Positions 50,021 to 61,282 of a stretch of DNA of 64,000 nt are shown in pieces (position 1 is the first letter of the stretch; each line of letters starts with the position of its first letter). Source of the stretch: Rhizophagus clarus (taxonomy: Eukaryota > Glomeromycota > Glomeromycetes > Glomerales > Glomeraceae); assembly GCA_015698045.1 (NCBI GenBank), contig BLAL01000165.1, forward strand, positions 248,001 through 312,000, in the 5' to 3' direction. The notes beneath the pieces were generated by a model, which had not been told where the DNA came from, made no database searches, and saw only the letters and a program-made list of their open reading frames with translations. The translations under genes were made by a program, and so were the position numbers.

Positions 50021-51148
50021 TTACAGCTGATTTCATAATGTACGGGTCATATTCATGTTTATTTACATTCGACAAAACTCGACAAAACTCAGAATAAGGC
50101 AAAAGTTATATCATTAGATTAATTTAAGTGCAGTGATATAATTTTTATTTCATTTTGTCCTCTACAGACCCTGGCTAAAGTAATGACAGTCAGATATTTT
50201 AATATAACTCATAAGTTTTATAATAAAGCTATGAAATTTTCAGGAAGAGGAGACAAAAATGTATATATTTTATTATTTAATTAATGTTCGATTTGACCTC
50301 CATCCACACCAATGCAAGCTTTAAATTGATTTTACATGTTATTATCGCAAATAACTTCCAATTAATAATTATGCTATTTTCAAGTATATTCACTCCTTTC
50401 TGAATGAATTAAGAAATGACCTACAATTTTTTTTCTTTTTTTTTTTTAGCATTACCATTTTCTTAATATATTACTTCAAAAAAAAACCAAACATTTATTA
50501 GAACTTGATATCTGGACTTTGAAATGGGCAAGAAAACTCATCATTGAAAGATAAACATTCATACTACTTTAAGTATTATGAAAGTTGTTATTTTGCAGAT
50601 TTATTCTAATAAAAAGCTCTTCAATAGCCTAAAAAATTATATGGTTAGTCAAGAATGCACGTATTCCAGAGTTTTTCTTGATGAAAATTAAAAGATGTGA
50701 AATGATCGTCACTTAATCTTTTTAAAGAAATAGCGTTAGTGCAACATTTAGAATAATAAATATTTTGAATTTTGCCATTTTTTTAAAGATGAGGAAGCAT
50801 TGCTCACGGAAATGCAAAAAAATTCCAGTTCAATTAGAAATTTCCTGAAATTTTGTTTCAAGAAAAAGTTAACGACTTTATAAATAAATATAATTGTAAT
50901 GGAAGCTATTTAAGTAATAAAATAAAAATAATGTCTGAATTTGAAATTACTTTTATTGTTTTTTAAATGACTATTCCACTGTTCAATTTGGTATAATAAG
51001 TAAAGATCTAATCGATATGGTAATGGAGTTATGACCAAATTAAGAAGCAGTATTCTCACTACTATTACTTTCACCGGGGACTGTACCGAATTTTATTGAG
51101 ATACTCTCGGCAAGAAATGTGTCCTGTACATTGTGAAATCAGCCGTAA
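50021..51148. mobile_element. TTACAGCTGATT-type TIR element, long copy (1,128 bp)
   Basis: The left end TTACAGCTGATTTCATAATG matches, inverted, the right end TTACGGCTGATTTCACAATG (read inward from 51148). Next to the ends are GTACGGGTC on the left and GTACAGGACACATTTCTTGCC on the right. The left arm is also strongly related to one end of the short element at 51612-51824. No ORF of transposase size is visible, so it is non-autonomous. No clear target duplication was seen. Confidence 0.72.
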
Positions 51149-51611
51149 ACGAAATGGTTACCCAATCGCGCTTGAATCTACTGATGATTATCAACGGTAG
51201 CATGTTAATTAACATTCTTTTCCTATTTTAAGTAGAATGTCACGTAAATGTTTATCAATTAATGCCACTTCTTTTCGTTTGTTTACTGATGCAGGAAACC
51301 AAATTACTTCATTTATTACCTAAAATAGTGAGAAAATTTTTATTTGCAAAAGAAATAGTTTGAATTGGATTAATAATATTTGAAATATAATTTTGTCATT
51401 TTGATAATAACGCTATTATTTATTATAAAAGAAATAAATACATAATCATAGTGCAAATTTTTTAAAAAATAGCAATAATTTCATACGGATCATAGGTAAT
51501 TTGGTGATGGGTTAACGGATTGGATTGGCCTATCTTTCACCCGGGTGACCTGAAACTGAGCATCGTGATTTTGTAACTTGCTTACTTTAGTAGTAGGACG
51601 AAAAATTCAGA
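51149..51611. other. Gene-free spacer between related elements
   Basis: AT-rich, with one less AT-rich patch (about 51480-51600). No ORF or paired ends. Confidence 0.5.
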
Positions 51612-51824
51612 TTACAGCTGATTGCATAATGTACAAGACATATTTCTTGCCAAGAGTAACGCGGTAAACTCGGTAAAGGACAAAATGAAATAAAAACTAT
51701 ACCGCTGCACTCAAACCAATGCTCCGAATCTAATGATATAACTTTTGCTTTATTCTGAGTTTAGCCGAGCTTTTCTGAATGTAAATAAAATGAATGTGTC
51801 CCCTATATTATGAATCAGCTGTAA
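51612..51824. mobile_element. TTACAGCTGATT-type MITE, short copy (213 bp)
   Basis: It has inverted ends TTACAGCTGATTGCATAATG (left) and TTACAGCTGATTCATAATAT (right, read inward). Its two inner halves match the two ends of the long element at 50021-51148: CAAGACATATTTCTTGCC on one side, and ACTCAGAATAAAGCAAAAG with TTATATCATTAGAT on the other. It looks like an internally deleted derivative of the same family. Confidence 0.8.
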
Positions 51825-52212
51825 GAATTTATTTTTTTGCTAACGAGTGTGCGAAATAACTTGTTTATCTTGCTTATTAATTAGTATTAATAATCAATCC
51901 AATAAAACAGTGTAATAACAGGAATTTCTAAATGATTAAAATTTAAATTTTATATTAAAACAACTATTTTTAAATGAATAAATATATAAAAATAAATCAA
52001 CAATAAGCGATCAAACGGGTGATCTGACACTACCATCAGGTAAACTCGACCACCTGCCTCTACTCGGGTCACCACCTGGGTAAATGGAGTCGTTATTATT
52101 GACCTTATAAACTTTCCATCAACATCAACTTGAAGAGCGATTAACTGACCAACTAGTTCTAGGAAAAATCATTATTGAAGTTTTTGAAGAATTTGCCAAT
52201 CACTAATAACAA
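51825..52212. other. Gene-free spacer
   Basis: AT-rich sequence with a less AT-rich patch around 52010-52090 (GGTGATCTGACAC, CACCTGCCTC). No ORF is supported. Confidence 0.5.
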
Positions 52213-52916
52213 CCATACGAAAAAAATGCATCCAGAATTCATGCTAAATTTGTCCGGGAAAATAAGAAGATAATTTCGGAATATGTTCAGGTTCAAATTA
52301 GTCCGGAATTTGTCCAGAATTCTGAACAATCCAATTTTATCCTGGATGATCAGCAGGAGTTTACCACTTCCTATACAATTAACAAAGTTTGAATTAACAT
52401 CATAGATAGCATTTTTGGCTGCTCTTCAATTTTACTTATTACGTCAGGGGGTGGTTTTAAATATCAGTTTTGTGCTTTTTGCATTTTTTTAAAATTTAAA
52501 ATTTTACATTCTTAGAAACATTGTCTAGAATTTGTCCAGAATTTTATTATATCCGGAATTTGTTGGTTTTATTTGTTCAGAATTTGTCTGGAATTTTTTT
52601 ATGTCCAGAATATTTTATGTCTGGAATTTGTTTGGTTTATTTTGTCCAGAATATGTCCGGAATATTTTATGTCTGGAATTTTGTTTGGCTTATTTGTCCA
52701 GAATATGTCCGGAATATTTATGTCCAGAATTTGTTAGGTTTATTTGTTTGGAATTTATCTGGAAAACTTCATGCATAAAAAAAAACTGGGCATGCAAAAA
52801 ATTCCGGACTGCAAAATAGATCAATTTCCTGGACATTTTCATGACAATTTTTGAAGCACCTGGACAATTTCCGGACATTTTCGTAGACATTTTCCGGACA
52901 TTCTTTTTTCGTAGGG
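52213..52916. mobile_element. CCCTA-type TIR element, copy B (704 bp)
   Basis: Left end CCATACGAAAAAA and right end, read inward, CCCTACGAAAAAA. It is flanked by direct CAA at 52210-52212 and 52917-52919, like copy A at 414-1063. The interior is crowded with TGTCCGGAATTTGT-type motifs. Overlapping open frames (52521-52819) read these repeats and are not genes. It is the second member of the family, more divergent from copy A in its centre. Confidence 0.82.
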
Positions 52917-53134
52917 CAAATTAATCAAAATACTTTAAATGATCATTGTTATTTTTGCGAGTCAATAGGCCATTCCAACTTGATTGTTTAACATCCAGAT
53001 TTCGAGAAAAGTCTAAAGGGGGAGAGTGGGTTCTAAATAAACAAACAAACATAATAAAATTTTGGAAAACTTGGAAAATTTAGAAAATTGTAATTTAAAT
53101 TTAGAGGAGTCATTTAAACATATATGTCATTATA

Positions 53135-53331
53135 CAGTAGCATCTCTATAAGTGTACTCCTCTTGGGACCATAGTAAAAAATAACAAAATCTGCACTTAG
53201 AGAGTGTGAACATTTATAGAAAATAAAATATTAAGAGCTCTTATAAGTTTGAACTCGAACCTACCATGCACTTAGTGAGACTTTATATATTACGTGCACT
53301 TATAGAGGATGTACTCATGAAGGTGTTACTG
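53135..53331. mobile_element. Pogo/Tc1-like MITE (197 bp)
   Basis: The left end is CAGTAGCATCTCTATAAGTG; the right end, read inward, is CAGTAACACCTTCATGAGTA. It is flanked by TA on both sides (53133-53134 and 53332-53333). CTATAAGTG repeats lie just inside the ends. The CAGTA terminus and TA duplication fit Tc1/mariner-pogo MITEs. Confidence 0.82.
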
Positions 53332-53886
53332 TATGTTTATTAGAATTTAAATTATTTAACAAATAGAAGGAGTGGGGACGTTTAACAAACAATCAAGTTG
53401 GAACGACCATAATAACTTTTAATTTCCAATATTATTATAATGGTTACTAAAGTGTAAGCTTAAACATTATGACATTGCGGCGGATTTATGAAATTAGGAA
53501 AACCTTGCTGCGCCTTTGGGAATTAAAAAATGACCTATGGAAACATGTGATATTGATTAAACCCTTTTTTAAATATAATAAATATAATGATGTGCCTTTT
53601 ATACCGGAAAAATTAGTAAGTTGCAAGATTTTGGGTGCAAATAATTTTTGAGTTTCATTTTGACTGTTCACTAATAAATTTGGACTTTAAACACTTAATT
53701 TGACATGATCGACAAATTTTGGGGTATTTCATAAATCCACCACGAATTAAATCCACAGATTCATATAAGGTCAAATTTAAAAACCGTGACACATATAATA
53801 CATATAATCGTGTCAGGTGACACACGAAAAAAATAGAAATTATGAACGCCATCAAGCTGCAGGAACTGCAGGAAGAACCATAAGTA
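53332..53886. other. Gene-free spacer before copy 4
   Basis: Two overlapping open frames on opposite strands (53469-53671) have no recognisable content. A block CGAAAAAAATAGAAATTA at about 53824 matches the upstream promoter stretch of copies 2 and 3. Confidence 0.5.
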
Positions 53887-53912
53887 GTGTTACACTGTCA
53901 TTCAAATATATA
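53887..53912 (+). promoter_or_regulatory. Conserved promoter block with TATA box, copy 4
   Basis: GTGTTACACTGTCATTCAAA then TATATA, 33 bases before the ATG at 53945. It matches copies 2 and 3 at nearly every position, although the gene behind it is broken. Confidence 0.65.
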
Positions 53913-53944
53913 CCTGCTTTAGTTTGTAGAGTTTGTTTTTCAAA

Positions 53945-56900
53945 ATGTCAAAAACTAGCAATAATTTGGAAAAGCTAATTTCCGATGGATGCATCGAATA
54001 TTATGAATATTCGGATTTTAAAAATATAAAACCGATGGGAAGAGGGTCATCTGGAAACGTATCTTGTGCCACTTGGAAAGATACTACTCGTATTTTCGCA
54101 TTGAAATCTTTTAATAATGATAAACAAACTCATAAAGAAATTGTTAAAGAGGTATAATCTTTTATAATTATTTTGAATTATGAGTAAAATTAAAATTATT
54201 CACTTTATACATACTGTATGTGAATACAGTTAATGCTTCATCGGAAAGTTGACATCCATGAAAATATTTTACAGTTCTACGGAATCACGAGTGTAGAAAT
54301 TGGTATTTTATTCAGTATTTTAACAAATTAATCAATTACCTTTCCTTTTTTTAATCAACCATTTTTTTTTATTCAGATGCAAAACAAATGAAAAAATATT
54401 CTCTAGTTTTAGAATATGCAGATAGTGACACACTAAGCACATATTTAAGTAACCATTTTAATGAACTTAATTGGAGTGATAAATTACGCGTACGGTTAGC
54501 ATTTCAATTGGCAAGTGCTATAGAGAGTATTCATTGCTGTGGTATTATTCATCGTGATCTGGTAATATTCTAAATGAATTTAAAATCATTATATTTTATT
54601 CGTTCAATTTTAACAAATTATTTAATTATAGCATGCCAAAAATATACTAATCCATCAGAAAAACATTAAATTGACAGATTTTGGTTTATCGAAAAAGATT
54701 GCTGAGGAATCAAGTGGTGCAAAAAAAGTTTTCGTTGTAATACCTTATATAGATCCAAAAAGTCTCATGGATCAACAATACAAGTTAGATAAAAAGTCTG
54801 ATATTTATAGCATCGGTGTTCTTATGTGGCAAATCTCAAGTGGTCATCAACCGTTCAAGAACAAAGGGTTTGATTATGATGTACAATTGTCTATTGCTAT
54901 ACTTAATGGATTAAGAGAAGAAATTATTGATGAAACTCCCTTTGAATATAGTAACCTATATAAAGGTAGTTAATAATATTTTTGTAAATATTAATTAACG
55001 TGTTTTAAAATAGCGAATTAAACTAGTTTTTTGTTAATCAATTAGAATGTTGGAAATATGAACTAAATAATCGACCTAATATACAGGAAGTTGTTTTGAC
55101 TCTTAAAGCAATAATTTCTTCTGAAAACAGAACAGCTAATAAATATTATTCAAAAGAAATTGCCAAAAATTTATCATGCAAAGAAGCTATAAGCGATGTA
55201 ATAATGGATATTAACAAAGATTATTTTGTCAAGTGATAATCAATTTGATACGAAATTATAACATTGATTTTTTATTAATTTACTTGAGAGATACATTACT
55301 TAGTTTGCGTGATGATGAAACCTGGTTTCAAAAAATTATACGAAGGACAAGGGAATTATTAAAGGCTGCGCTAAATGTTACACCAGGAGGCACTGTGTTA
55401 AATAATAATTCAATCTTATCGATGATTACTCAAATACGGCAAGGTTTGTGTTTTAAATATCCGGTAGCATCATATTATATTGATTGGAGAATTATGCTAA
55501 TAATTCAACATAGTATTTTCAATTGGTCTGAAGGTTCTGAAAAAGTAATTAGCAAAAAATATGGAGAAATGATATTAATGGAATATTTTTGGAGTCATTT
55601 AGAAAGGGAATGGGCTAATACCGATGACAAATATACTTTAGTTTCTCAAACAGATTTTGACGAAATATTAAATAAAGTTGGTAAAACTTTGAAAAACACT
55701 GGGGGTTTTCATAAATGATCTTGCTATAAATGAACCGCTTGCATTACCGCATACTTTATGGTTTGGAATATTGGATCTTGCACAAAATCTTATCCAAAAA
55801 TCAACCCAAATGACCACATTTGGTCTTTGTTATTATTTGGCAATTGAATCACTTAATAAAGCTCCAAGTAGCTTTATTCAGTTCAAGACAATTGAAATAT
55901 TATTATATTTACGTAACATTAATAACCAAGTGTTTTTAATAATTGAAATGGATTTTGATCGATATGCCCAAAAATTAAATGAAAATAATTCAACAAAGGG
56001 GTTTACAGAAGAATTTCAAATTTTAGTAACTTTCGTTAAAGAAAAATGGTTCAATGATTTTAGAGTTTTAAATTACGATGTTGGAAAAAGAAAAAATAAG
56101 TATTTAAAACATCATGCATATTTAAATGAAGAGCAAACATGTAATATTATAGATGTCAATAGCAGATGAAATGACTTGTCCAGTTATCAATGAACCGACA
56201 AGTCAATTATGTATTTTAAGATAACATATATTATCATTAAATAACTTAAAAAAATTAAAGCAGAAAAAATGTCCTGAATGTCGAAAAAAAATTGAAGGTA
56301 ATGATATTAAATATTTGCCACAAGTTTCTATTTATAAAAATTTATATTCAAAATTTTTTGAATCTGGACGTGTTTTATCTTCCAATGAATTTAAATGTTC
56401 AGAAATAATAAATAATCAATATAATAGTGATTCAGATGATGATTTAGAAATTGAACTCATGTTGACTAAAAAAAATAAAATTGATACAGTTAAGCCGAAT
56501 TTAAATATGTCAATAAAATCAATATTTCAGATTAAAAACTTAAAAAGACATCCAACCTACAAAATTATTGTAGAAGAATTATATAAGAGCAATTATAAAA
56601 AAGCCGAATATTTATCTAAAGAATTCCTAAAAACATTTCTTACAAATTATCCTATAAGATGCATTTTAGCTTATATTTATAGATGCCTGAATCACTATGA
56701 ACAAGCACATCTATATTTAAACGAGGCTATTGATTTAAAAGAGAAAAACCCGATTGCTTATTTTATTCGAGGTGAAGTATTTTTTAGGCAAAATAAATAT
56801 GAAGCAGCAATATTATATTTAAATGCTTCGAAAAATTATAAGGCCAAGATAGATAATTTCAATATTATACTTGGAAATAGTTATCTTATTACGGCAGAAT

Positions 56901-58371
56901 CTTATATCCATACTGGAAATTATTTGTCAAATGCTTTATATTATTATACTACTGCTTTGCAAAATAATCCGAATAATTATTTATGTATTAAAAATTGCGC
57001 TTATATTTATGAAAAGAAAAAGGATTATTCAAATAGTTTAAAAATGTTAGAAAGATTTCTAAATCTCAATAAGGAAGATTCTCTTATTTTATGTTATTAT
57101 GGAGAAATTTTAAGTAGTATTGGAAAATATAGTAAAGCTATATCATATTTTACAAACGCAAATATTATAGACCCAGAAAATATTCATAACCTGAATAAGA
57201 GAGCTATCGCATATTATATTTACTATAAATATGACATGGCTTTATTGGATCTTAATAAAGTTATACAGTTAGATCCGTTAAATAGCATAGCTTACTATTA
57301 TAAGTGGTTAACATATAATGCGATGAAAAATACTAGTAATGCAATAGAAGCTTTTGAAAAATGCACAGAATTAGAATTTTGGTCATACTTATGTGAAGTT
57401 TGTAAAATAAATGATAATGATTTTGTTGAACTTGGAATTGTTAATAAATTTAATAAATATATGTATAAAGGTAAGAATAATATGTGTTTATTTAATTTAT
57501 TTAATAACTAATTAAACATATTAAATCTAGATTTATTTATTATAGCACAAAAAATTTATTTTATTTCAAATTTTATAAACTTGGATAATAAATTATATAA
57601 ATTTCAGGAAAACGATTCAAATAGGTAGGCTCATTGATAGAGCATTATTTACTAATTAATATAATTAATATAATTAATATTACTAACAATATTCAAACAA
57701 AGTGCGTCAGGATATATATTATCTTTAGAAATAAGGTCTTTAACTTGAATTTGCCTCGGATTTCCAAAATTGTTAAAAATAATAATGACTATTACATTAT
57801 CTGGAGAATTAACATTAAAGAAATATTGTCTGAAGATTGTTTTGTGAAATTTATTGTTAAGTGTGAAAAAGATGTAAGTTTACTAATATTAATCCCGCTT
57901 TGCTTATATTAATATACCTGTGACAGCTAATATAATTTAACATTTAACAATAGTATTCAAATTGGGAACAAGAACATATTTTAGAATACAAAGATTTGCT
58001 AAAATTTGAGAGACTAGGTTGGATTGAATATATATTTCCACATAAAATATCTCTAGTAAATGAAAATTGGGTAATTGAGACAAATGGGTTTGCTGATATG
58101 GTAATTTGGATTATTCTATTGAGATTATTTGATTTATTTAATACATTTATTAATTATTAAATTATTATTTCATAGCAAATAGATTATGTTCGGTTCATCC
58201 TAGATGACAAAACGTTCGATGGACAACAATCTTATATTTCCGAAATGAAACGTTTATTGTCAATCCATAGCCTGTTGCCAAATGTGCCAGAAGTTTTTAA
58301 GAGACATTATTTTTTAAGAAAAGAGATGGAAAGTTTGCTCGAATTAAAAGACATTATTAGATGCTTATAAT
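53945..58371 (+). pseudogene. Kinase-RING-TPR-PP2-like gene, copy 4 (kinase open, tail broken)
   Basis: Exons 1-4 (53945-54151, 54230-54302, 54377-54561, 54632-54965) are intact and spliced in phase, with GRGSSGNV (Phe to Ser in the glycine loop), K54, HRDL and DFG. Exon 5 starts at 55046 and meets a stop at 55234-55236, giving a 329-residue kinase-only frame. Relative to copies 2 and 3 about 575 bp of exon 5 are deleted there. Further lesions: a one-base insertion near 55710, another near 56158, a stop at 56222-56224 inside the RING-like motif, and a one-base loss in exon 7 (57703-57873). The other exons are 6 (57546-57624), 8 (57954-58100) and 9 (58176-58371). The TPR part (56315-57470) stays open. 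As a full-length gene it is dead. Whether the kinase-only product is made is unknown; the promoter block is preserved. Confidence 0.85.
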
Positions 58372-58438
58372 TAATTACTTCACATACCAATGTATACTTT
58401 TCGTTTATTAGTTATAGAGTATTTATCTTTCATACTTA

Positions 58439-58617
58439 CCGTACCGTACTGCTTAAAATACCCCTTTGAGATTATCTCCTACTTATATAGTACCCCGGCC
58501 CTGATTTTAATGAAATCAAGTGGATAACATACAAATTTGATATATTAATACAGGTATTTAAGTTTCAAACCAAGTATTTTGTTTCAGATCTGGGGTATTT
58601 TAAGCAATGCGGTATGG
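58439..58617. mobile_element. Small TA-flanked MITE (179 bp)
   Basis: The left end is CCGTACCGTACTGCTTAAAA; the right end, read inward, is CCATACCGCATTGCTTAAAA. Both continue TACCCC. TA flanks it at 58437-58438 and 58618-58619. No coding capacity. It is a Tc1/mariner-like MITE by its TA target, inserted just after the stop codon of copy 4. Confidence 0.8.
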
Positions 58618-59409
58618 TATTTAGTTGTATTTTATAATTTTAAATAAATTATCTACTTGAAATTAAATATACGAATAATATATAAATTGTAGCTATGAAT
58701 ATAAACGGGTAATTTTGATTTAAAGTCGGATAATTTTAGCCATCTTAAGAATTATCATATATTAAAAAATCATCCCAATTCATACCAAGTAACTACCAAA
58801 CAGCAATATCTATTCATTATTATTATCTCAATCACTACAACTAATTTATAGTCAAATTGTGGAAGAAGGATTTCTATGAGTCAAAAGAAGCCTTTTCTTC
58901 ATAAAATTATTGCAAAGAGTTTAGGCTATCCTTTATTATGTCAATTTTGCATATTAAAGTACTTTCTCAATATCTTGATTTTATTCTTAATCGACTATAA
59001 TTTTAATAATTTATGCCTTTTTTTAAATGCAAATAGAGTATCGTTTCACGTTTCACATAAAGAAAGTATGGTAGTATATAGCCGTATAATAGTTATAAAG
59101 GCGAAATTATTTGACTTTGACTTCATATCTATCCTATGTATATATTGTGTATCGTACTCAAATAAATTTAATCGACTTAAAATTTCATCGCTTTTCTCAT
59201 GGCATGATATCAATTATAGATGTATATTTCTAAATATAATTATAAGTTTAACCCTTAACTGGATACAATGGATTTATTGATGTAATTGTTTTAAATAATT
59301 TATTCAGGCTTTTTATTATAATAAATGTTTATATTTTCCATCTATTATTTTCGTTTGCGTTCAGTTGTTACTATTAAGTAATAAAATAAATACTCATATC
59401 AATTCCACT
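58618..59409. other. Spacer, possible upstream remains of a fifth kinase copy
   Basis: An open frame of 134 codons (58876-59280) has no recognisable domain and is rich in Phe, Ile and Leu, so I do not call it a gene. Upstream exons of the relic at 59410 could not be identified. Confidence 0.4.
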
Positions 59410-59520
59410 TTATTACGTCCGTATGAAAAGTCAAACTTATTTTACTAAACTCACTCACGTTCCAGAAGCATTTTTATTCAAGAAATTTTCTTGAAATTAA
59501 AGACATTATTAATAACTTAA
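59410..59520 (+). pseudogene. Relic of the last exon of a fifth family copy
   Basis: The readings VRMKSQT, HVPEAF and LEIKDII, in order but with frame breaks, match the last exon of copies 2-4 (VRF...NVPEAF...LLELKDII). It lies about 1 kb past the end of copy 4, in the same orientation. This suggests a further tandem copy whose body has been deleted or eroded. Confidence 0.55.
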
Positions 59521-59721
59521 AAAATTGATAAAATATTAGAAACACATCATTTTTTTATTTCATATACCAATAAATAATAATACACTTCAGAACAATATCC
59601 CATCTGATTATTCAATATAAAAATATGTAATATCTAGCTTTATAGAGCGATCTAATTAAAATAATAAAATTGAATAAAGCAAATAAATAATTTATGGTTT
59701 AATAATGTCTTTTTCTAAATT

Positions 59722-61282
59722 CTAACGATTTACTGTCTGTAATTTTTTTTTTGAAATAAAACAAAAATGTCGTTAATATTAATTAGTGTTCTTATTTTTA
59801 TAAAAGCATCAATTAGCAGTTTACAAAAAATAAATTACCTGCATAATTCTTTCATCATATCTATCACCAATAATTTTAATAGAACTTAAAATTTGCCTAA
59901 TCTCAGATAATTCTTCAGTACTAAGATGAATTTTTGTCGCTTCAAAATTCTCTTCTAAATATTTAATTTTCTTTGTACCAGGAATAGCAACAATGTTATC
60001 ACCCTGTAAAAATTATAAATTATTATTTTCATTAGAATGTTTACATAAAATTTTCAGAATAATATTATTACTTACCTGAGCTATAACCCAAGCTAAACAA
60101 AGTTGACCTGGAGTGACGCCTTTCTTGTTCGCAAATTCCTCAATTTTATGTACGAGTTCTAAATTTTTAGCGAAATTTTCACCTTGGAAACGCGGAACTG
60201 TTCTTCTAAAATCATCTGCTTCAAAATCATCAAAAGACTTATATCTTCCCTAAAGCAATTAAAAAAAAACTGTTTACGGCTAAAGCTTTATAAAATATAA
60301 AGGATATTTTAATAAAAGATAGATACTGTTAGAAATCCGCGTCCAAGTGGACTATATGCTACTATAGTGACTCCTAATTCACGACAAGCTTCCACTATTC
60401 CATTTGTTTCAATTTCTAGCTCCCAAGGACTATATTCCATCTTAATTAAAAACATAAAATTTATAAATTTAATAATATGAAATTGTTAAGCTCACGTTAT
60501 TTACTTTTATTACTATATATTTACTTGAACTGCTGCAATGGGATGAACTTTATGGGCACGTCGAAGAGTTTCTGCAGAACATTCAGAAAGACCAATATAT
60601 TTGACTTTTCCTTCCTTAACTAATTCCGCTAAAGCTCCAACAGTATCTTCAATGGGTCTATAATCAAAATAATAATTCATTATAATGATTCAAAAAATTA
60701 ATTAATTAAAATTCTTTTTTTTTTTTTTACTTACGTATTTGGATCCACACGATGTTGATAATAAAGATCGATACAATCTATCCCCAATCTTTTTAAAGAG
60801 GTTTCACAAGCTTGACGAACATACTCAGGTGTACCTGATATACCTTTAACTTGGCCATCTGGTCCCCGAACAAAACCAAATTTTGTACAAAGAAATACTT
60901 CATTACGACGTTCTTTAAGAACTTTTGAAAGGAGAATTTCGTTGTCACCATACATATCCTTTTTGATAAAATAATATGTGAATATTTTTTTTTTGCAAAT
61001 AAAAATATCTTTAAATATTAGCAAAATTATTATACGAACGGCAGTATCCCAAAAGTTACATCCTAGTTCAATTGATCGATTTAACACGTTAATACTTTCT
61101 TGTTCATCAGCTGAACCATAAGCGATATTCATGCCCTTTCAAAAAAAAAGAAGAAATAATATTTCTTATTAAATCATACTATGAATGATAAGAATAAAAT
61201 AAATACTAATGAAAAATACCATGCATCCTAAACCGATCGCAGGGATTTTTACACCAGTTTTACCAAGTTCGCGAAGGGACAT
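59722..61282 (-). CDS. Aldo/keto reductase
   Basis: Eight exons, minus strand: 61282-61220, 61135-61040, 60958-60735, 60657-60525, 60440-60327, 60249-60076, 60003-59839, 59736-59722. Phases agree and the product is 327 residues, the usual family length. It is an NADP(H)-dependent (alpha/beta)8-barrel oxidoreductase. The catalytic tetrad is visible: D51 (FWDTA), Y56 (DMYGDNE), K79 (CTKFGF) and H122 (YYQHRVDP). The start [10 protein letters not shown] is typical, as is the late [13 protein letters not shown] motif of cofactor binding. The closest subgroup is the AKR13-like one (yeast and plant auxin-induced/pyridoxal reductase-like enzymes); the substrate cannot be told. The last exon codes only four residues (TVNR) before the stop, so its border is the least certain. 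It is the most conserved housekeeping-type gene of the window. Confidence 0.92.

Noticed and set aside
52521-52819. Two overlapping open frames with MSRICPEF/CPEFV-type repeats
   Set aside because: Translation of TGTCCGGAATTTGT subterminal repeats in the CCCTA element.
58876-59280. 134-codon open frame downstream of copy 4
   Set aside because: No domain, AT-driven composition, and no splice or promoter context; may cover remains of another family copy.
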